This document shows, one piece after another, positions 8,322 through 16,982 of a stretch of 64,000 bases of DNA. Made by a program: the position numbers and the translations under genes. Every line of letters starts with the position of its first letter. Positions within the stretch are counted from its first letter, which is position 1. The notes under the pieces were generated by a model. It ran no database searches, had not been told where the DNA came from, and was given only the letters and a program-made list of their open reading frames with translations. This DNA comes from Actinorhabdospora filicis (GTDB lineage Bacteria; Actinomycetota; Actinomycetes; Mycobacteriales; Micromonosporaceae). The stretch covers positions 1,805,370-1,869,369 of the forward strand of contig NZ_BSTX01000001.1 in NCBI RefSeq assembly GCF_030269765.1, in the 5' to 3' direction.

Positions 8322-9719
8322 TCACCCGCGTCCCGCCCAGCGCATCGCCGACAGGCGCAGGGCCTCGTCGACGCTGCCGGCCTCGCTGACGGTCATGCCC
8401 TTGGGGGCCTCGTTTCCGCAGCCCCGGGGCACGATGGCGTGTTTGAAGCCGAGCCGGGCGGCTTCGGCGAGGCGGCGGGGGACGGCGGTGACGCGACGGA
8501 TCTCACCCGTGAGGCCGACCTCGCCGATGGCGACGATGTCGGCGGAGACGGGCGCCTCGGACACCGAGGAGGAGACGGCGAGGGCGACGGCGAGGTCGGC
8601 GGCGGGTTCGGTGACGCGCATGCCACCGACGGTGGCGGCGTAGACCTCGCGGTCGAGGACCTTCTTGCCGCTGCGGCGGTGGAGGACGGCGAGGACCATG
8701 TTGAGGCGGGCGCCGTCGAGGCCGGACACGGTCCGGCGGGGCACGACGCCTTCCTTGGCGCTGCCGCCGACGAGGGCCTGGACCTCGACGAGCATCGCGC
8801 GGCGGCCCTCCATGGTGACGGTGACGCAGGTGCCGGGGACGGGTTCGGCGATCTCGGTGAGGAACAGCCCGCCGGGGTCGGGGAGGGACACGACGCCGGT
8901 CTCGGTCATCTCGAAGCAGCCGACCTCGTCGGCGGGCCCGAACCTGTTCTTAACGCCTCGCAAGAGGCGGAGAGCGGAGTGCCGGTCGCCTTCGAAGTGG
9001 GCGACGGTGTCCACGAGGTGCTCCAGGACGCGCGGCCCGGCGATGGTGCCCTCCTTGGTGACGTGCCCGACGAGGACGGTGGCCATGCCGCGGGCCTTGG
9101 CGACCGCGATGAGCTGCGCGGCGACCGCGCGGACCTGTGTGACGCCACCGGGGACGCCCTCGACCTCAGTGGTGGAGATGGTCTGCACCGAGTCGAGGAT
9201 GAGCAGGCCGGGTTTGATGTCGTCGATGTGCCCGAGGACGGCGGCCAGGTCGGTCTCGGCGGCCAGCATCAGGTCGGGGTGCAGGGCACCGAGCCGGTCG
9301 GCGCGCATGCGGACCTGGGAGGCCGATTCCTCGCCGGTGGCGATGAGCGCGGGCCCGCCGCCGGGCGCGGCGGCCCATTTGTGGGCGACCTCCAGCAGCA
9401 GCGTGGACTTCCCGACGCCGGGCTCACCGGCCAGCAGCACGACACCGCCGGGGACGAGGCCGCCGCCGAGGACACGGTCGAACTCGCCGACGCCGGTGGG
9501 GCGGTGCCGGGCGGGTTCGGCGGGGACGTTGGTGATGGACAGCGCCGGGTTGACCGAGACGCGCGGGGTGGTGCGGATGGGCCCGCCCTTGGCGGCCACG
9601 ACGGGCGCGGTCTCGGACATGGTGCCCCACTCGCCGCAGCCGGGACAGCGTCCGACCCATTTGGAGACGGTGTGACCGCAGGCGGAGCATTGCCAGGCGG
9701 AGCGGGCGGGTTTGGCCAT
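8322..9719 (-). CDS. radA: DNA repair protein RadA (Sms)
   Basis: 465 aa; RecA-like branch-migration helicase for recombination intermediates. N-terminal zinc finger (CSACGH...CPGCGEW at ~8-28), Walker [10 protein letters not shown] at ~100, the RadA signature KNRFGPADE, and a C-terminal Lon-protease-like domain ([12 protein letters not shown]). ATG 9719 is preceded at 6 bases by TACCCT with no ribosome site, hence a probable leaderless start; a TTG 39 bases upstream is less likely. Followed by ispF. Confidence 0.96.
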   Translation of the reverse strand: MAKPARSAWQCSACGHTVSKWVGRCPGCGEWGTMSETAPVVAAKGGPIRTTPRVSVNPALSITNVPAEPARHRPTGVGEFDRVLGGGLVPGGVVLLAGEPGVGKSTLLLEVAHKWAAAPGGGPALIATGEESASQVRMRADRLGALHPDLMLAAETDLAAVLGHIDDIKPGLLILDSVQTISTTEVEGVPGGVTQVRAVAAQLIAVAKARGMATVLVGHVTKEGTIAGPRVLEHLVDTVAHFEGDRHSALRLLRGVKNRFGPADEVGCFEMTETGVVSLPDPGGLFLTEIAEPVPGTCVTVTMEGRRAMLVEVQALVGGSAKEGVVPRRTVSGLDGARLNMVLAVLHRRSGKKVLDREVYAATVGGMRVTEPAADLAVALAVSSSVSEAPVSADIVAIGEVGLTGEIRRVTAVPRRLAEAARLGFKHAIVPRGCGNEAPKGMTVSEAGSVDEALRLSAMRWAGRG

Positions 9720-9725
9720 GGACGG

Positions 9726-9731
9726 AGGGTA
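9726..9731 (-). promoter_or_regulatory. -10 element for leaderless radA
   Basis: TACCCT on the minus strand, 6 bases before ATG 9719. Confidence 0.55.
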
Positions 9732-9775
9732 ACGCGGGGGTCGGACATCCCGCGTCAACGCGGGCGGTGGGTACG

Positions 9776-9805
9776 CGGAAGCCCCCGCCGTGGCGGGGGC
9801 TTCCG
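9776..9805 (-). terminator. Terminator after the lipoprotein gene
   Basis: 14-bp perfect stem (9776-9789 with 9792-9805), very GC-rich, directly after the stop of the gene ending at 9813. Confidence 0.85.
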
Positions 9806-9812
9806 TGAAGTT

Positions 9813-10448
9813 CTAGTGTCCTTCGCCGGTCTCGGGGAACTCGGCCTTGGAGCGGTCGACGGGCTCACTGGGCAGGCCCACCGGAATCTGCGCGCGGATC
9901 GTCCCGGCGCGCTCGAAGGTGAAGGTCATCCACAGCGACTCGCCGGGGCCGAGCTTGCCGGTCAGGCCGTTGACGCGCAGGAACGGGCCCTGTCCGGGCA
10001 CCAGCATCACGTAGCCGTGCGGGAGGACCGTGACGTTGATGGCGGGGTTGCCGCCGCCGGTAGTGGGCGCGTCCGAGGATGAGGCCGACGGGGTGACGGC
10101 GGGTCCGTCGACGTAGACGACGCCCTGGGCGCCCGGGCTCTGCTCGTTCGGGTTGTCACCGGGGGCGGGCTCGACGCTGACGGCGGTGAGGCGGTCGGCC
10201 TCGGTGCCGTTGTTGAAGACGCGCAGGATCAGGTCGGCGTTCGCGCCGGTCTGGTAGCCCTGCGAGCCGTTCCAGTCGATCTTGACGTCGTTCAGCATGA
10301 GGTCGCCGACGGTCAGGTCGGCACCGGCGATGGCGGTGACGGTGTCGGCGGTCTGGGTGACCTGGCCGGCGCCGCAAGCGCTGACACCCATGACGACGGC
10401 CGCGGCGGCGGCCAGACACGCTCCGATTCGTGCGACGCGGACGGTCAC
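9813..10448 (-). CDS. Secreted lipoprotein, possibly PCu(A)C-like
   Basis: 211 aa. Signal peptide with lipobox VSAC (C25), so lipid-anchored outside the membrane. The mature part is beta-rich (LTVGDLMLNDVKIDW, ADLILRVFNNGTEADRL, a long Pro/Ser linker, then a strand-rich end). The pattern resembles the PCu(A)C/DUF461 fold found in actinomycete lipoproteins, but I see no Met/His copper motif, so metal binding is not supported. GTG 10448 has GAGAGGG at a 7-base distance. The 5' leader carries three 18-bp direct repeats. Confidence 0.78.
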   Translation of the reverse strand: MTVRVARIGACLAAAAAVVMGVSACGAGQVTQTADTVTAIAGADLTVGDLMLNDVKIDWNGSQGYQTGANADLILRVFNNGTEADRLTAVSVEPAPGDNPNEQSPGAQGVVYVDGPAVTPSASSSDAPTTGGGNPAINVTVLPHGYVMLVPGQGPFLRVNGLTGKLGPGESLWMTFTFERAGTIRAQIPVGLPSEPVDRSKAEFPETGEGH

Positions 10449-10468
10449 GGTGATGCCCTCTCATCGAT

Positions 10469-10523
10469 GCTCTTGGACCGGACACAGCTCTTCGACCGGA
10501 CCCTGCTCTTGGATCGGACACAG
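10469..10523. repeat. Three tandem 18-bp repeats in a 5' leader
   Basis: Copies begin at 10469, 10487 and 10505; each starts GCTCTT and contains GA(C/T)CGGAC. They lie 20 bp upstream of the lipoprotein start. A TACGCT (minus strand, ~10522-10527) would place them in the transcribed leader. Confidence 0.75.
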
Positions 10524-10568
10524 CGTAGTTGGTCCGCGTATCGGCGAAAGCGCAACCCGCCCTAATCG

Positions 10569-11114
10569 TCAGCCGGAGCGCACCGCGAAGGCGTAGGCGG
10601 TCTGCGCGACCTGGTACGAGCCGACCCAGATGGTCACCCGCGCGCCCTCGGGCAGCGTGAACACGGTGAACGTGTGGTCGGAGTCGCAGTCGGCGGCGCT
10701 GCGGACACCGGCGCCGTCCCCGGCGTCGACGAGGACGGCCAGGTCGATCCCGGCGCTGTCGGAGGCGCAGGCGAACTCCATGCGGTACTCACCGGCGTCC
10801 AGCGTGGACACCGTCGGCACCCCCGAGTCGACGGCGTTGACCACGTCGAAGGCCGCGCCCGAACCGGCGAGCTTGCGCACGGCCCGCCCGTACAGCTCCT
10901 CCCAGGAGGAGCCCGCGGTGATCGTGGCGGTGGTGGCCGCCTCCGGCGCGGCCGGGCGCCACACGAGCGCCGCGGCCAGCAAGGTGAGCACGATGGTGAC
11001 GGCGACGATCGCCGGTCGCGGCCATGGGCGCCGCAGCCGGTCGATGGTCCACCGCGCGGTGTCGCCCCCCGGCTCCGCTGGAGGGCTTTGATCCAGGTCT
11101 ATCTCCCCCATCAT
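10569..11114 (-). CDS. Membrane-anchored extracytoplasmic protein, paralogue of the next gene
   Basis: 181 aa: short basic cytosolic tail, one membrane segment at ~35-52 (AIVAVTIVLTLLAAALVW), then an extracytoplasmic domain. It resembles the protein encoded at 11165-11830 in layout and in two places: WPRPaIaVi before the membrane span, and AGEYRMEFACAS matching AGKYDLHVACAG. Both domains keep a Cys pair. A start at the second ATG is equally possible. No known domain recognised; the fold is likely a beta-sandwich. Function unknown. Confidence 0.72.
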   Translation of the reverse strand: MMGEIDLDQSPPAEPGGDTARWTIDRLRRPWPRPAIVAVTIVLTLLAAALVWRPAAPEAATTATITAGSSWEELYGRAVRKLAGSGAAFDVVNAVDSGVPTVSTLDAGEYRMEFACASDSAGIDLAVLVDAGDGAGVRSAADCDSDHTFTVFTLPEGARVTIWVGSYQVAQTAYAFAVRSG

Positions 11115-11164
11115 CGGAGGCTAACTCGCCTTCACCGCCGATGGGGATCGGTGGGCCGGACGGA

Positions 11165-11830
11165 TCAATCAGTACGCGCGGCCCAGAAGGCGTAACCGAC
11201 CAGTAGCGCGTTGGGGCCCACCGGTTCCAGTTGCAGCGACGCGGAGGTGGCCAGCTCCAGGTGGTAGACCTTCGCCGGGCCGTCGCAGGGCAGGTCGGTC
11301 TCGAAGAAGAAGTCGCCGTCGGGGTCGCGGACCTGGAACCGCATGCTGATGTAGTCGGCGTTGCCCGCGCAGGCCACGTGCAGGTCGTACTTCCCGGCGG
11401 CCAGCTTCCCCGAGGACACCGGGTGGATGACACCGGATCCGGCCCACACCGGCGACTTCGCCGCGCCGACCTTGTTATTGGCGTCGGTCTCCAGGTCGGC
11501 CACGATCTCGCCGTTCTCCGGGTCGAGCGCGATCCAGCCCTTGTCGGTGAGGACGTGGTCCTTTTCGAGGGGGATCCAGTAGCTCACGATCGGCCCCGGC
11601 TCCGGCTCGGCCACGTTCGGCGCGGGCGGCTGCTGCCGCGGCGGGTCCGGCCGCACGACGGCGGCGGTGCCCAGGGCGGCGGCGAGCGCGGCGATCACCG
11701 CGATCACCGGGCGCGGCCAGGGCTTGCGCAGGCGTTCGCGCAGGCTCGGGCGGGGCCCGTCGTCGTCGACGTCGTCGAGCGCGGTGTCCTCTTCGGACAG
11801 CTCGATGTCGACCGGTGTCTCGTCGCTCAC
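11165..11830 (-). CDS. Membrane-anchored extracytoplasmic protein with acidic tail
   Basis: 221 aa from GTG 11828-11830, overlapping the stop of the UbiA gene as GTGA. Acidic N-terminal tail (residues 1-25 rich in D/E), one membrane segment at ~44-60, a Pro-rich linker, and a beta-rich outer domain with a Cys pair (HVACAG and DLPCDG). Paralogue of the downstream gene at 10569-11114. Because it is coupled to the prenyltransferase gene it may be co-expressed with that locus, but no enzymatic motif is visible. Confidence 0.75.
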   Translation of the reverse strand: MSDETPVDIELSEEDTALDDVDDDGPRPSLRERLRKPWPRPVIAVIAALAAALGTAAVVRPDPPRQQPPAPNVAEPEPGPIVSYWIPLEKDHVLTDKGWIALDPENGEIVADLETDANNKVGAAKSPVWAGSGVIHPVSSGKLAAGKYDLHVACAGNADYISMRFQVRDPDGDFFFETDLPCDGPAKVYHLELATSASLQLEPVGPNALLVGYAFWAARTD

Positions 11831-12633
11831 ACCGTCACGGTAGCCGAACCCGCCACCAGCAGCACGACATCGACGACCGCCAATGCCATGGCGGCCCGGA
11901 ACACCATCCGGCCGCCGATCCGGCGGCCCAGCCACAGTCCCAGCGGGATCACCACCGCGGCCAGCGCGACCGCCGCCAGCGCGTACCAGCGTCCGATGCC
12001 CACCGCCAGGACGACCGCTGCGCCCAGCAGCAGCCCGGAGGCGGCCAGCTCGCTGCCCAGGCGTCCCAGGCGGTGCGGGAGGCCGCGGACGCCGGTGGCG
12101 GCGTCCTCGGCCAGGTCGGGCAGCACGTTCGCGAAGTGCGCGCCCGCGCCCAGCAGCGCGCCGGCCGCCACCGTCCACCATGGAGCCTCCTGCGGCCCGC
12201 CCGCGCAGAACGAGGGCAGCAGCCCGAAGGAGAACGCGAAGGGCAGCACCGACCACGGCGTCGACTTGTAGAACTGGTTGTAGGCCCACGCGCCGGCCAC
12301 CGCCGCGATGTGCAGGACGCCGCCGGTCCAGCCGGTCAGCAGCGACAGCACCACCGAGGCCAGCGCGGAGAGACCGGCGGCCCAGCGCACCGCGTCCGGC
12401 GACAGCTCGCCGGTGGCGAGGGGCTTGTCGAGACGCCCGGAGGCCAGGTCGCGCCCGGCGTCCAGGAAGTCGTTGTGCCAGCCGATGGAGAGCTGACCGG
12501 CGAGCACGGCCAGTCCGATGAGGACGGTGGTCGCGGGGCCGCGCCCGAAGGCGACCCCGAGCAGGACCGACACGGTCGTCACCACGACGGCCGGTCCCGG
12601 ATGCGAGGCCCGTACCAGGGGCAGCAGTGGCAT
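11827..12633 (-). CDS. UbiA-family prenyltransferase
   Basis: 268 aa, about eight membrane segments. First Asp-rich motif NDFLDAGRD at ~57-65 (NDxxD) and second region NVLPDLAEDAATG with the family D-x3-D spacing. The enzyme transfers a prenyl chain from a diphosphate to an aromatic acceptor in the membrane. ATG 12633 is preceded at 7 bases by TACAGT and no ribosome site. Divergent from a methyltransferase, acyl-CoA-dehydrogenase-like flavoprotein and type III PKS, so the acceptor is more likely a polyketide phenol than the menaquinone ring. MenA remains possible but would be an odd neighbour for a PKS. Confidence 0.88.
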   Translation of the reverse strand: MPLLPLVRASHPGPAVVVTTVSVLLGVAFGRGPATTVLIGLAVLAGQLSIGWHNDFLDAGRDLASGRLDKPLATGELSPDAVRWAAGLSALASVVLSLLTGWTGGVLHIAAVAGAWAYNQFYKSTPWSVLPFAFSFGLLPSFCAGGPQEAPWWTVAAGALLGAGAHFANVLPDLAEDAATGVRGLPHRLGRLGSELAASGLLLGAAVVLAVGIGRWYALAAVALAAVVIPLGLWLGRRIGGRMVFRAAMALAVVDVVLLVAGSATVTV

Positions 12634-12640
12634 GGCGGCC

Positions 12641-12646
12641 ACTGTA
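12641..12646 (-). promoter_or_regulatory. -10 element for the UbiA gene
   Basis: TACAGT on the minus strand, 7 bases before ATG 12633. No Shine-Dalgarno. Confidence 0.5.
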
Positions 12647-12681
12647 GAGGCTGTGCGCCCCCGGCGGTGTGCCACGCTCGC

Positions 12682-13383
12682 GTGGTGGAGGCCAATGATC
12701 CCCGCCTGTACGACGATCTGGCGGACGCCTGGTGGGACCCGCGCGGCCCGTTCGCGATGCTGCACTGGCTGGCCGGGGCGCGCGCGAAGCTGATCGGCGC
12801 GCCGCCGCGGCCGGGCGCGCTGCTGGTCGACGTCGGTTGCGGCGGCGGCCTGCTGGCCGGGCACGTCCGCGGTTTCCGGCACCTCGGGGTGGATCTGCGG
12901 CCACCGGCGCTGCGGACGGCCGCCGCGCACGGCGTCGTCCCGGTCGCCGGTGACGCCACGCGCCTGCCGCTGGCCTCCGGCGTCGCCGATGTCGTGGCCG
13001 CCGGGGAGATCCTGGAGCACGTGCCGGACTGGCGCGCGGCGGTCGCCGAGGCCTGCCGCGTCCTGGCGCCCGGCGGGCTGTTCGTCGCCGACACCCTCGC
13101 CGACACGTGGCTGTGCCGCCTGGCGGCCGTCCACATCGGAGAACGTTTGCCGGGCGTCCCCCGGGGCATCCACGATCCGGCGCTGTTCGTGCCGCCGCGC
13201 GAGCTGGCCGCCGAATGCGCGCGCCACGGCGTCGGCGTCGAGACACGTGGCCTGCGTCCCAGGATCGGTCCGCTGGTTCGCTGGCTCACTCGATCACGAC
13301 GCCGTACCGTCTCAGTGGACGCCTTGGCGCCGACGAGATCGACGTCCACCCTCTACCAGGTCTGGGGGCGCAAGAGTGCTTGA
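12682..13383 (+). CDS. UbiG-like SAM-dependent methyltransferase
   Basis: 233 aa. N-terminal LADAWWDPRGPFAMLHW resembles the WWDP segment of UbiG O-methyltransferases. SAM motif VDVGCGGGLLAG at ~47-58, motif II-like GDATRLPL, and EILEHVPDW. The start is one of two adjacent GTGs (12682 or 12685); ribosome site unclear. Overlaps the next gene by 8 bp. Expected to O-methylate a phenol or hydroquinone made by the neighbouring type III PKS and flavoprotein. Confidence 0.85.
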   Translation: MVEANDPRLYDDLADAWWDPRGPFAMLHWLAGARAKLIGAPPRPGALLVDVGCGGGLLAGHVRGFRHLGVDLRPPALRTAAAHGVVPVAGDATRLPLASGVADVVAAGEILEHVPDWRAAVAEACRVLAPGGLFVADTLADTWLCRLAAVHIGERLPGVPRGIHDPALFVPPRELAAECARHGVGVETRGLRPRIGPLVRWLTRSRRRTVSVDALAPTRSTSTLYQVWGRKSA

Positions 13384-14533
13384 CGTGGCCCGTGCACACT
13401 CCATCTCCGAACTGCGTCACGGCATGGCGGCCAGGGCGGCCGCGCACGACAGCGACGGTTCCTTCCCCGCCGAGGACTTCGCCGGGCTGCGCGCGGCGGG
13501 GCTCCTGGGCTTCCTCGTCCCCACCCGGCTGGGCGGGATGGGCAGGTCCTTCGCCGACTACGCCGCCCTCGCCTACGAACTGGGCCGCGGGAACGGCGCC
13601 ACCGCGCTGATCCTGAACATGCACGCCGCCATCACCGGCGTCCTGGCCCTCACCCCCGACGAGATCGCCGAGGAGCTCGGCGCGCCCGAGGAGTGGTTCC
13701 CCCGCCGCGACGAGATCCTGCGCTCGGCGGCCGAGGGGAAGCTGTACGCGGTGGCGATGAGCGAGCGCGGGACCGGCGCGCGGCTGTCGGCGATGTCGTC
13801 CCGCTACTTCCCCGAGGACGGCGGGTACCGCGTCAAGGGCAGCAAGTCCTTCGTGTCGGGCTCCGGGCACGCCGACGGCTACCTCGTCGCGGCCAAATCC
13901 GCCGCGGGTGAGGTCTCGCAGTTCCTCGTCCCCGCCGGGGAGGGCGTCACCGTCCACCCCACCTGGGACGCGATGGGCATGCGCGCCACCGGCTCCAACG
14001 ACGTCGACTTCGACGTGCGGGTACCCGCCTCGGCGCTCCTCGGCGGCATCGAGGGCCTGGCGCTGCTGGCCACCGAGGTCTCCCCCCACTGGATGGTCGC
14101 CTCCTACGCCGCCGTCTACGTCGGCGTGGCCCGCGCGGCCGTGGACGCCGCCGTCGCCCACGCCACCGAGCGCAACCTGCGCGGGCTGGCCAACGTCCGC
14201 AGCCGCGTCGGCCGCGCCGACGCCGCCGTGTCCGCCGCCTACGCCACCGTCATGGAGGCCGCCCGCCGCGTCGACGCCGGCGACCCCGAATCACCCCGCT
14301 GGGTGTGGCGCGCGAAGCTCCTCGCCGGCGACACCGCCGCCCAGGTAGCCGCCTCGATGCTGGAGGCCGCCGGGGCCTCGGCCATCCGCCGCGGCAGCGA
14401 CCTCGAACGCCTCTACCGCGACGCCCGCTGCGGCGCCCTCCAGCCCGCCACCTCCGACGTGTGCGCCGACTGGCTCGGCGTGGCCGCCCTCGGCGGCGAC
14501 CCCTACCGCGAGGGCTCGGGCCCCCGATGGTGA
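13376..14533 (+). CDS. Acyl-CoA-dehydrogenase-fold flavoprotein, probable monooxygenase
   Basis: 385 aa, full length for the fold: N-terminal helices, middle beta domain (AMSERGTGARLS, YRVKGSKSFVSGSGHADGY) and C-terminal helical bundle. The Glu that acts as base in ordinary acyl-CoA dehydrogenases (IYEGT region) is missing; the sequence there is LYRDARCGALQPATSD. That is the pattern of group D flavin monooxygenases that share this fold. In this setting it could hydroxylate an alkylresorcinol ring to a hydroquinone. GTG start overlaps the methyltransferase stop; end overlaps the PKS start (ATGGTGA). Confidence 0.83.
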   Translation: MLDVARAHSISELRHGMAARAAAHDSDGSFPAEDFAGLRAAGLLGFLVPTRLGGMGRSFADYAALAYELGRGNGATALILNMHAAITGVLALTPDEIAEELGAPEEWFPRRDEILRSAAEGKLYAVAMSERGTGARLSAMSSRYFPEDGGYRVKGSKSFVSGSGHADGYLVAAKSAAGEVSQFLVPAGEGVTVHPTWDAMGMRATGSNDVDFDVRVPASALLGGIEGLALLATEVSPHWMVASYAAVYVGVARAAVDAAVAHATERNLRGLANVRSRVGRADAAVSAAYATVMEAARRVDAGDPESPRWVWRAKLLAGDTAAQVAASMLEAAGASAIRRGSDLERLYRDARCGALQPATSDVCADWLGVAALGGDPYREGSGPRW

Positions 14534-15561
14534 ACGCCGTCCTCGCCGGGATCGGCGTCGTCACCCCGCCGCCCCAGCTCCAGCAGGACCTGTGGGACGG
14601 GTACTTCAAGGCCTACACCGGCGGCTCCGCGCGCGCCGAGCGTGTCTTCGCCAACTCCGGCGTCCACACCCGCCACGGCGTCATCAACCCCCTCATCGAG
14701 GACATCTCCGAGTGGTCCACCGGCCGCCGCATGCGCCGCTACGAGGAGGAGTCGCTGCCCCTGGGCAAGGAGGCCCTCACCCGCGCGCTCGCCGAGTCCG
14801 GCGTCGACGCCACCGACCTCGGGCTCCTCGTGGTGGTGTCCTGCACCGGCTACGCCACGCCCGGGCTCGACATCCGGCTGGCCGCCGCGCTGTCCACGTC
14901 CGCCGACATGCAGCGCATGGTCATCGGGCACATGGGCTGCTACGCCGCCATCCCCGCCCTGCGCACCGCCGCCGACTACGTCGCCCAGCACCGCAGGCCC
15001 GCCGCGATCCTGTGCGTGGAGCTCACCAGCCTGCACCTCCAGCCCGCCACCGACGACCTCGGGCAGGCGGTGGCGCATTCGCTGTTCAGCGACGCCGCCG
15101 CGGCCGCCGTGCTCGTCCCCGGCGGTCCCGGACTCGCCGTCCGCAACGTCGCCTCTCGCACCGACACCGCGCACGCCGACGACATGACCTGGCACGTCAC
15201 CGACCACGGTTTCCGCATGGGACTCGCCTCACGCGTCCCCCTGGTGCTGGCCCGCCACGCGGCCGACGCCGTCCGCGCCCTCGTCGAACCCGCCGGGCGC
15301 GACCTGTCCGACGCCCGCGCGTACGCCGTCCACCCCGGCGGCCCGCGTATCCTGGACGTCGTGGGCAAGGCCCTCGCCCTGTCCGCGAACGGCCTCGACG
15401 CGTCCCGCGCGACGCTGGCCGAACACGGCAATTGCTCATCGGCGACAGTACTGATGGTGATCGATCGGTTGCGCCGTGACAATCCTGAAGTGGATGACAT
15501 CGTGGCGATGTCTTTCGGTCCGGGACTGACTTTGTACTCGGCGCTCTTGACGTCCGGTTGA
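14527..15561 (+). CDS. Type III polyketide synthase (chalcone synthase family)
   Basis: 344 aa, usual length for bacterial type III PKS. The catalytic triad is in place: C138 (GHMGCYAA), H269 (VHPGGPRI) and N302 (EHGNCSS); the C-terminal GPG loop is SFGPGLT. These homodimeric enzymes extend an acyl-CoA with malonyl-CoA and cyclise without a carrier protein. Starter and product cannot be read from sequence, but the UbiA, methyltransferase and flavoprotein neighbours match a prenylated alkylresorcinol/hydroquinone pathway. Overlaps the preceding gene by 7 bp. Last gene of a three-gene operon. Confidence 0.94.
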   Translation: MVNAVLAGIGVVTPPPQLQQDLWDGYFKAYTGGSARAERVFANSGVHTRHGVINPLIEDISEWSTGRRMRRYEEESLPLGKEALTRALAESGVDATDLGLLVVVSCTGYATPGLDIRLAAALSTSADMQRMVIGHMGCYAAIPALRTAADYVAQHRRPAAILCVELTSLHLQPATDDLGQAVAHSLFSDAAAAAVLVPGGPGLAVRNVASRTDTAHADDMTWHVTDHGFRMGLASRVPLVLARHAADAVRALVEPAGRDLSDARAYAVHPGGPRILDVVGKALALSANGLDASRATLAEHGNCSSATVLMVIDRLRRDNPEVDDIVAMSFGPGLTLYSALLTSG

Positions 15562-15708
15562 GGCATTTCGGTCACCCGGGCGCACGCCGGGCAGCGATCG
15601 TCACGGATCGTTCGAATACCAACGCGTCGCGTGGGAGAATTCGCTCACATGCCGCTTGAGCTGCGAAAACACGATCACTTGAGGTCGTGGAATACGGGAA
15701 CCCCGTGT

Positions 15709-15714
15709 TACCCT
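15709..15714 (+). promoter_or_regulatory. -10 element of carD
   Basis: TACCCT, with a 27-base gap to the ATG that contains the ribosome site GAAAGGGG. No recognisable -35 at standard spacing. Confidence 0.5.
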
Positions 15715-15741
15715 AGTCATAGCGAAAGGGGTTCCGATCCT

Positions 15742-16227
15742 ATGGGTTTCAGTGTCGGCGAGACCGTTGTCTACCCCCACCACGGGGCCGCACTCATCGA
15801 AGCGATCGAGACGCGCACGATTAGGGGCGTCGAGCAGGAGTATCTCGTCCTCCGAGTCGAGCAGGGCGACCTGACCGTACGCGTTCCGGCCACGTCGCTG
15901 GAAATCGTCGGTGTCCGCGAAGTGGTCGGCGCCGAGGGCCTTGGCAAGGTCTTCGACGTCCTGCGCGCTCCGCACACCGAGGAGCCAACGAACTGGTCGC
16001 GCAGGTACAAGGCCAACCTCGAAAAGCTCGCCTCGGGCAACCCGCTCAAGGTGGCCGAGGTCGTCCGTGACCTGTGGCGTCGCGAGCGTGAGCGCGGTCT
16101 GTCGGCGGGCGAGAAGCGCATGCTCGCCAAGGCCCGCGACATCCTGGTCGGCGAGGTCGCCCTCGCCGAGAGCAGCACGAAGGACGACGCGGAAGTCCTC
16201 CTCGACAAGGTGCTGTCCGGCAACTAG
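15742..16227 (+). CDS. carD: CarD-family RNA polymerase-binding regulator
   Basis: 161 aa, typical length. N-terminal Tudor-like RNA polymerase interaction domain ([18 protein letters not shown] at 3-20), then a helical DNA-binding domain ([14 protein letters not shown]... [17 protein letters not shown]). CarD stabilises open complexes at rRNA and many other promoters. The start at MGFSVGE was chosen over an ATG 111 bases upstream because of GAAAGGGG and family length. In mycobacteria carD is followed by ispD and ispF; here it is followed by a gene desert. Ends before a strong terminator. Confidence 0.96.
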   Translation: MGFSVGETVVYPHHGAALIEAIETRTIRGVEQEYLVLRVEQGDLTVRVPATSLEIVGVREVVGAEGLGKVFDVLRAPHTEEPTNWSRRYKANLEKLASGNPLKVAEVVRDLWRRERERGLSAGEKRMLAKARDILVGEVALAESSTKDDAEVLLDKVLSGN

Positions 16228-16449
16228 CCACACCTACCCCGACACCCGACGACCCCACCGGCCGCCAGCCACGGCCGCATCGGTCGCCGAAGCGTCGGAG
16301 TCCACGGCTAGAGCAGCGCCGAGCGGGACGAGTGAGACAACGAGACAACAGGCCGAAGCGGACCGCCAGCCAGCGGGCCCGGTGAGGTAGCGGTCACAGC
16401 GGTACGAGTACAGGTACGAGTACTGGCGCACGAGGTACATATCGATGTC

Positions 16450-16477
16450 ATGAGGGCGGCCTTCGGGTCGCCCTCAT
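16450..16477 (+). terminator. TTCG-loop hairpin after carD
   Basis: 12-bp stem with one G-T pair (16450-16461 with 16466-16477), TTCG tetraloop, 220 bp past the carD stop. The stretch 16228-16449 between them shows only short GTACGAGTAC direct repeats. Confidence 0.7.
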
Positions 16478-16541
16478 TGCGTGTGGGGGCCTCGCGGGGT
16501 GGGGAGGACGCGATGAACTGGCACATCCGCCACCTGCCCGC

Positions 16542-16692
16542 AGGCTCATCCCCGCACGTGCGGGGCCGACACGCTCCGCCGCAACGGCCGCCACATGATC
16601 ACGGGCTCATCCCCGCACGCGCGGGGCCGACGTCACCAACGGCTACGCCTTGGACCTGATGACGGGCTCATCCCCGCACGCGCGGGGCCGAC
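16542..16692 (-). CRISPR. Two-spacer CRISPR array, type I-E-like repeat, no cas genes
   Basis: Three 29-bp repeats at 16542-16570, 16603-16631 and 16664-16692, separated by two 32-bp spacers (16571-16602 and 16632-16663). On the minus strand the repeat begins GTCGGCCCCGC and ends GGGGATGAGCCC, the form of actinobacterial type I-E repeats, with an internal palindrome. Repeats 2 and 3 are identical. Repeat 1 differs at two positions, as expected for the trailer end, so the leader should be on the right and transcription leftward. No cas gene lies anywhere in the window. Confidence 0.9.
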
Positions 16693-16982
16693 ACTTCCCG
16701 ACCTGGGCTTCCGCCCGGCCGAACGCTGATTCTCATTCAGTTGCATTCAGCAACCGCGACCGGCTCCCACGATCGGGTCGAGGCCGTCCGTCCACCGCCA
16801 GGTTAAGCACCGAGCGAGCGGCACGGCAACCGTCACGACGAGCGCGCACCATCCACCACAGCCGTAGGGACCGGAGTCAGCGTGCGCTCGCAGCCCACGC
16901 CTGTGCCCACGTCGCCTTAGAGGCGGCCGGGCAGCCGAAGTCCGCGCCATCGGCTTCGGGTGGCGCATGAATCACGCTCATC

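Noticed and set aside
16450..16970. Two short plus-strand open frames encoding SSPHVRGR/SSPHARGR-type repeats
   Set aside because: They are read through the CRISPR repeats; this peptide is a familiar artefact of type I-E repeats, and there is no ribosome site.
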